Shown piece after piece: positions 59,804 through 64,000 of a stretch of DNA of 64,000 bases. Below the pieces are notes generated by a model. The model saw only the letters and a program-made list of their open reading frames with translations, was not told the DNA's origin and ran no database searches. The DNA is from Paenibacillus sp. LS1 (GTDB lineage Bacteria; Bacillota; Bacilli; Paenibacillales; Paenibacillaceae), in the NCBI RefSeq assembly GCF_026013365.1, contig NZ_JAPDOE010000002.1, positions 248,001-312,000 on the forward strand, in the 5' to 3' direction. The translations under genes and the position numbers were made by a program. Numbering within the stretch: position 1 is the stretch's first letter; every line of letters starts with the position of its first letter.

Positions 59804-60646
59804 TCACCATTCCAGCTCAATGAAAGCGGCATCATCTTCAAGACCGCCGGTATGTGTAGCATCCAGCAGTACCTGAATGTGTTCATCGGGCACATAAGCT
59901 TGGATGGCATCCAGATCATTTAATCCATCCGTGTATAACTGAAGACGCAGTGAATCGCCTACGGACCCTTTCATCTCGCAGATGTGCGGCTTACCACCGA
60001 TAGGTCCTTCAAGTGTGGACCAACGCTCATTCGTCTTGCAATGTGCCTGGAACATGTCAGACTGTTCCTGGTTATTACGCCAGAGGCGAATACGTGAATC
60101 TCCTTGCCACGCAAGCCACACACGGCTTTTGCGGCCTCCTCCCGTAAGCTCAATCCGTCCACACACATACATGGCCTGACTGCCCCGGCTTCGCTTCTCC
60201 ATCAACACTTCACGCAGCAACAGAGGAGAACTATCAAGTGGCTGTAATTTCTCCAGTTGCTCAGATGCAGGGAGGGTAAGATCATGCAGAAGACGCTCAA
60301 CGCCCTCTTGCGTCGGGTGTTGGGTCGTTTCCAGCCAGTCTAACAAAGCATTCCCCAGAAAACGTGCTGCAAAGTCTCCCAGATAACTCATGCCTACACC
60401 ATCACATAATACAAAATTGCAGACATTCCCATTCATACGGACTGCAGCAAAGTCCTGTCCGGTATCTCCCTGATTAACCGTCTCTGCGGCTCTGCCATAA
60501 CCATACCTGCACTTGAATTTGCCCTGATAGCGGGTTAGTGGCTGTTCATCGGTCTGTACACTCACATAGCGAAAGTTGCCATGCCGTTGCTCGGCATGGC
60601 CCCCCTTATCTCCAGCAGACATTGTTGCCAAACGTATTGCTCTCAT
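59804..60646 (-). CDS. PP2C-like serine/threonine phosphatase
   Basis: A 280-residue PP2C-type domain: DTGQDFAAVRMNG, FVLCDGVGMSYLGDFAARFLG (metal Asp near 80), WLAWQGDSRIRLWR, LYTDGLNDLD and EDDAAFIELEW. The usual D-G-M/V-G and D-D metal residues are present. With the kinase-like protein and VWA protein upstream, it would reverse phosphorylation in the type VII-associated module. Downstream of the VWA gene by 10 bases. Confidence 0.85.
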   Translation of the reverse strand: MRAIRLATMSAGDKGGHAEQRHGNFRYVSVQTDEQPLTRYQGKFKCRYGYGRAAETVNQGDTGQDFAAVRMNGNVCNFVLCDGVGMSYLGDFAARFLGNALLDWLETTQHPTQEGVERLLHDLTLPASEQLEKLQPLDSSPLLLREVLMEKRSRGSQAMYVCGRIELTGGGRKSRVWLAWQGDSRIRLWRNNQEQSDMFQAHCKTNERWSTLEGPIGGKPHICEMKGSVGDSLRLQLYTDGLNDLDAIQAYVPDEHIQVLLDATHTGGLEDDAAFIELEW

Positions 60647-60656
60647 GATTCCCCTC

Positions 60657-61409
60657 CTATCTCACAGGCGTAGCAGCGGACATCTGGAACCCGATCGATA
60701 CCAATTCTGCACAGGTACCTGGCAGCATCATGAGTGCACCGGGTGCGAGCAAATAATCAGCTTCAACAAGCATTTCCCGATAACTCTCGGGCAGGACGGA
60801 TGACATATTGCGCAGCTTCTCTCCATGCTCATCCTGAAGATTCGTTTCTGAAGAGATTCCCTTCCATCTTCTAGGTTCAGCAATCGGTCCTTCCAATAGA
60901 TGATCGGATATAAAAATATTCTCCACCAGTACATTGCCGTCCGGCACACTCATGCCCATGATTCTTTTCGCAATAGGCTCAGGATCTTCACCTGTGGCTA
61001 CCCCATCCGTCATGTGGCATACGAGTGGCGCAGGACAATCCTGCATATTCGGAATTTCGGCCTGTAGTATCTTCTCAGCCTGTAGGAAAGCCTTCGCAGA
61101 ATCCGAAAACCGTCTCGGCGTCAGGTCAGGCAAAGAACCAACTGCAGCGATCTCGTCAATCCCTTTGATTCCGTTCAACAAGTCATATACATCATCGCTA
61201 TAAGCTAATATGGCTATCCGATAGCGAGGTGTCAGTCGATTTCCCTTGGTGGACCGAAATACCATTTGGCGGATCGCGAGAGATAAAGCATCATAGACGA
61301 CATCAATCCGCCGACGATTTTCCAATACCATATTCATGGAGGCGCTAATATCAATTAAATAGATAATAAGTGCAGGTGTACGCTGCGAAGCTTGAATCGT
61401 GTAGTTCAT
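60657..61409 (-). CDS. von Willebrand factor A (VWA) domain protein
   Basis: A 250-residue cytoplasmic VWA protein: MIDAS motif IYLIDISASMNMVL (D-x-S-x-S) near 15-28, then LTPRRFSDSAKAF (Thr) and CHMTDGVATGE (Asp). Binds Mg and mediates protein contacts. No signal peptide. Between the kinase-like and the phosphatase genes, with short gaps, as one operon. Confidence 0.9.
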   Translation of the reverse strand: MNYTIQASQRTPALIIYLIDISASMNMVLENRRRIDVVYDALSLAIRQMVFRSTKGNRLTPRYRIAILAYSDDVYDLLNGIKGIDEIAAVGSLPDLTPRRFSDSAKAFLQAEKILQAEIPNMQDCPAPLVCHMTDGVATGEDPEPIAKRIMGMSVPDGNVLVENIFISDHLLEGPIAEPRRWKGISSETNLQDEHGEKLRNMSSVLPESYREMLVEADYLLAPGALMMLPGTCAELVSIGFQMSAATPVR

Positions 61410-61442
61410 CTAAGGTGAGTCACCTCCATCGTTCAAGTTATT

Positions 61443-63521
61443 TTATAAGTTGGGCAACGTATAACTGGTGTTGCTCAGGAATTTATTAATGGCACTCATT
61501 CGAGCGGCCACTTTGCCGACACCTTTGAAATAGGCAGCATCGGTATTATATAGATTTTTGAAATCACGGGCATACGATTCCGCATTTTCAATTTTTCTGC
61601 CTTTTTGCGCGTTATACGTTTTATTGTAATGAGCAATCAACGTGACCACATTTTGTGCACGCTTTTTCTTGAGCGCGGCTTTCTGAGCGATCTGCTGCTG
61701 ACGTTTAACTTCAGCTGCCGCTTTACGATCCGCTTCCTGTTTGGCAAGCTTGGCATCATTCTCTTTTTTCCAGACCAGATAAGCTTCATATTTTGCCTGT
61801 TTATCGTATTTTTCCTGCTCCGCTTTCTTGGCAGCTTCTTTCTTCTGCTGCTCCTGCTTCACCAGATAAGCCTCATATTTTGCCTGTTTGTCGTACTTGG
61901 CCTGTAATGCCTTGCGTTCTTCTTCTTTTTTCTTCGCTTCAGCTTCCTTTTGCTTGGCTTCAGCGAGTTTTTTCTTTTCCTCTGCGTCCAGTTTTGCGGC
62001 CTCCGCAGCCTTTTGCTTCTCTTGCTCTTCCTGTTGCTTGAGTGCAGCCGCCTTCGCAGCTTCCGCCTCTTCCGCAGCCTTGACCTCTGCCAGTCGTATG
62101 GCTTCCTGCTGTTCTTGCTGCTTAACCTCTGCCTGATCGGCGAGTATTTTGACCGTTGGCACACCACCTGCCAGCAATACAATAAGCACAGCAGAGGAGA
62201 TCATGAACTTTTTGGATCTGTAGAATGGCACAGGTACTGGTTTATCTGTGTCTTCTTTCGGATTGAGCTTCGCATCCAGTTCCTTGATTGCAGCTTCTAC
62301 TTCCATCTGCATCGCACTGTTGTGAGGAATGAAGTGATACAACGAGCGGTACACTTCCAGTGCAGCCGCTGGTTTATCTTCGTCCTCCAGGGCTCTTGCT
62401 TGCAGGAACAGGCGGTTCACAACCGCTTCCTGATCGGGAGAGTGCTGCGTTTGGGGATTGTTCCCGTTTTGAGCATTCAACGTTTCACTTGCAGGTTCTG
62501 AGTTCTTATTCAGATTCGCATTAACAGCTTCCTGCTGATTAGCGCCTTCTTCTTCCGATGCCGCAGCAGATGCCACATTGGCCTGATGCACATCTACCGC
62601 AGCCAGCGCAACATACCACTCCCCAAACGTCGGACAACTGCTCAGATCGTGACTTTCCCAAGCGCGAATAAACAGCTCAGACAATTTAGGACCCCAACGC
62701 TTCTCAAGGGACTCCCGCATCGCATAATACCGTTCACTGACCGTTTGCATTTCATGTTGGTCAAAATAACTTTCGCCCCACGCTTTCTCTACAATCACAG
62801 GGTCCGACCAGCTTAACATTTCAGCAATAATAACGGCTCCGGCAAATCGGTCGGCATATGGACTCCACAAACCACTGTGCACTGTTCGATGGGCCGCATA
62901 ACCGGGTGACCCGGCAAGCAGGGCATCCGGACGATCCATCTTGGAACCGTACATTTGCTCGACATCCACCAGTTCAACCGCAGACGTCTTCCCCAAGTTC
63001 TCCACTTCGGAAAAAAACGGAATCATTACATTGGGAGCGGACATATCGCAATGAGCCAGTCCACGTTGCTCCATAGCCGAACCTGTTCCGGCAAGCGCTC
63101 TGGCCAGCTTCAAGCTCTCTTCTGCTGTCAGCTGTCTCTGATCGCTAATCACATCGAACCAGGTCTGACCTTGCACCCATGGCATCAACACCGCATATAA
63201 CAGATCGGAATGTTTTCCAATGAGCGCTCCGTTTCTTTCCGGAGTGAGCACATCACGCTTGCATACCTGCAAACCTGGCAGTTCACTATAGGACTCCATA
63301 TGCTCAGACTGATATACCATAGCCGGAATACGGAATTTAGGAAAAAACACTTTTAGTGCTTTGGCCCCATGAATGGAACCATTTCGGGGTATTAACTGAT
63401 AAACAATCCCCTGCCTTCCGGCTTGGGCATACGCCAGACCCGGCGCAGCCGGATGTTGCCCAATCGTATAGGCAATGTCGTTAATCACCACTTCATCCCC
63501 GGGATTTGGTTGAAAAGACAT
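61443..63521 (-). CDS. Kinase-like membrane protein with long coiled coil, T7SS-associated
   Basis: A 692-residue protein. Residues 10-300 form a protein-kinase fold: ATP-binding region HGAKALKVFFPKF, catalytic loop HCDMSAPNVMI (Asp and Asn kept, Arg replaced by Cys), VDVEQMY for DFG, and SPGYAAHRT. A TPR-like helix pair lies near 370-420, one membrane span near 437-458, then about 150 residues of Ala/Glu/Lys/Gln coiled coil with an internal repeat (KYDKQAKYEAYLV twice), and a small C-terminal domain. Weak DFG suggests reduced activity. Cytosolic kinase, extracellular coil by inference. Confidence 0.82.
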   Translation of the reverse strand: MSFQPNPGDEVVINDIAYTIGQHPAAPGLAYAQAGRQGIVYQLIPRNGSIHGAKALKVFFPKFRIPAMVYQSEHMESYSELPGLQVCKRDVLTPERNGALIGKHSDLLYAVLMPWVQGQTWFDVISDQRQLTAEESLKLARALAGTGSAMEQRGLAHCDMSAPNVMIPFFSEVENLGKTSAVELVDVEQMYGSKMDRPDALLAGSPGYAAHRTVHSGLWSPYADRFAGAVIIAEMLSWSDPVIVEKAWGESYFDQHEMQTVSERYYAMRESLEKRWGPKLSELFIRAWESHDLSSCPTFGEWYVALAAVDVHQANVASAAASEEEGANQQEAVNANLNKNSEPASETLNAQNGNNPQTQHSPDQEAVVNRLFLQARALEDEDKPAAALEVYRSLYHFIPHNSAMQMEVEAAIKELDAKLNPKEDTDKPVPVPFYRSKKFMISSAVLIVLLAGGVPTVKILADQAEVKQQEQQEAIRLAEVKAAEEAEAAKAAALKQQEEQEKQKAAEAAKLDAEEKKKLAEAKQKEAEAKKKEEERKALQAKYDKQAKYEAYLVKQEQQKKEAAKKAEQEKYDKQAKYEAYLVWKKENDAKLAKQEADRKAAAEVKRQQQIAQKAALKKKRAQNVVTLIAHYNKTYNAQKGRKIENAESYARDFKNLYNTDAAYFKGVGKVAARMSAINKFLSNTSYTLPNL

Positions 63522-63559
63522 GCTTATCCCTCTCTCTGTCCTAGTGTCATAGTTGCAGC

Positions 63560-63594
63560 AAAAACCGGGTGTTGTGAAAACGCCCGGTTTTTGC
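63560..63594 (-). terminator. Terminator between WXG100 and kinase-like genes
   Basis: AAAACCGGG-GTT / AAC-CCCGGTTTT stem with T5 on the minus strand, 85 bases after the WXG100 stop. It lets the small secreted protein be made in excess. Confidence 0.9.
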
Positions 63595-63679
63595 TGTAGT
63601 TGTACATCTTCAGCTTGCTACCCACCTATAACTCAGGACGAATTCAGACTTCACATCGGCCTGATCTATGTAAAGCAGA

Positions 63680-63955
63680 TTAACGAGCTTGGTCAGCTGT
63701 ACGGAATTTGTTAGCAATAGCTGTAAGTTCAGCGCTGATGCTGTTCAGCGTTTGAACGAACGATTGCATTTGTTTGCTAGCTTCTTGGAACTCCTGGAAG
63801 AAGCGTTGCTTCGTCATACCTTCCCATTGTCCTTCCATGCTTGTGATGGATTGAGTCAATGTAGATACGATTTGCTGACTTTGCTCACCGCTTTGTTTAA
63901 ATTGGTTGGAAACCTGATCAAGCTGCTCTGGGGTAACTAAAATGCGTCCTGCCAT
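63680..63955 (-). CDS. WXG100 family type VII secretion protein (EsxA/YukE-like)
   Basis: A 91-residue WXG100 protein: two helices around the W-x-G turn (MEGQWEGMTKQRFFQEF near 41-57), and no signal peptide. Such proteins are secreted as dimers by the type VII (ESX/Yuk) system. Start at MAGRILV after AAGGAGG. First gene of the type VII-associated module that continues to the left; EssC and other machinery genes must be elsewhere. Confidence 0.95.
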   Translation of the reverse strand: MAGRILVTPEQLDQVSNQFKQSGEQSQQIVSTLTQSITSMEGQWEGMTKQRFFQEFQEASKQMQSFVQTLNSISAELTAIANKFRTADQAR

Positions 63956-64000
63956 TGGTAAATTCCTCCTTGGTTTGTGCAATTAAATTTTAACTTGTTC

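Overview
The window looks like a chromosomal segment of a Paenibacillus-type member of the Bacillota. The evidence is AGGAGG-type ribosome binding sites, YesM/YesN-type two-component regulation beside a sugar ABC transporter, several AraC regulators, a catabolite-response (cre) box, a SigB-type promoter, WXG100/type VII genes, and family matches to Bacillus and Paenibacillus proteins. No rRNA, tRNA or CRISPR was seen.

Layout. Positions 1-11.7 kb carry carbohydrate uptake and regulation: a partial AraC regulator, a glutathione peroxidase, a GyrI-like protein, a sugar ABC transporter (two permeases and a binding lipoprotein, no ATPase) with its response regulator and sensor kinase, and a divergent AraC regulator / FAD oxidoreductase pair. 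Positions 11.9-15.3 kb hold small enzymes and a secreted GH5 endoglucanase. Positions 15.4-27.9 kb form an AT-rich, almost wholly minus-strand run of acetyltransferases, P-loop kinases and resistance-enzyme relatives (AAC(3)-like, CPT-like, TmrB-like), with several broken genes.

Positions 27.9-41.4 kb are the most unusual part. About 17 short, AT-rich, mostly hypothetical genes, nearly all on the minus strand, are separated by related 88-170 bp elements. The outer ends read YAAC...GTTR with TATTCA...TGAATA inside. The centre folds into three hairpins whose stem sequences change while pairing is kept. In the sense of the genes these elements have the layout of integron attC sites. With no integron integrase in the window, I interpret the region as a gene-cassette array lacking integrase (CALIN) on a Bacillota chromosome, with decayed sites at both ends. 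Several cassette products belong to, or resemble, families often found as immunity or accessory proteins (barstar-like, DUF4304, DUF4279), and others are GrpB, Nudix, nucleotidyltransferase, APH, peptidase S51 and lipoproteins.

Positions 41.6-63.9 kb return to conserved-looking chromosome: a cre-controlled Gfo/Idh/MocA-isomerase operon, an Rrf2 regulator, a DivIVA-domain protein, a DksA/TraR zinc-finger protein, an MFS transporter with an ArsR-like regulator, a barnase/barstar pair, a homologue of the B. subtilis replication terminator protein with repeated 19-bp motifs upstream, an acyltransferase, a SigB-type stress gene, HrpB helicase, an SDR, and at the right edge a type VII secretion-associated module (WXG100, kinase-like membrane protein, VWA protein, PP2C-like phosphatase). 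Two copies of a MITE-like repeat flank part of this region (45.7 and 59.5 kb).
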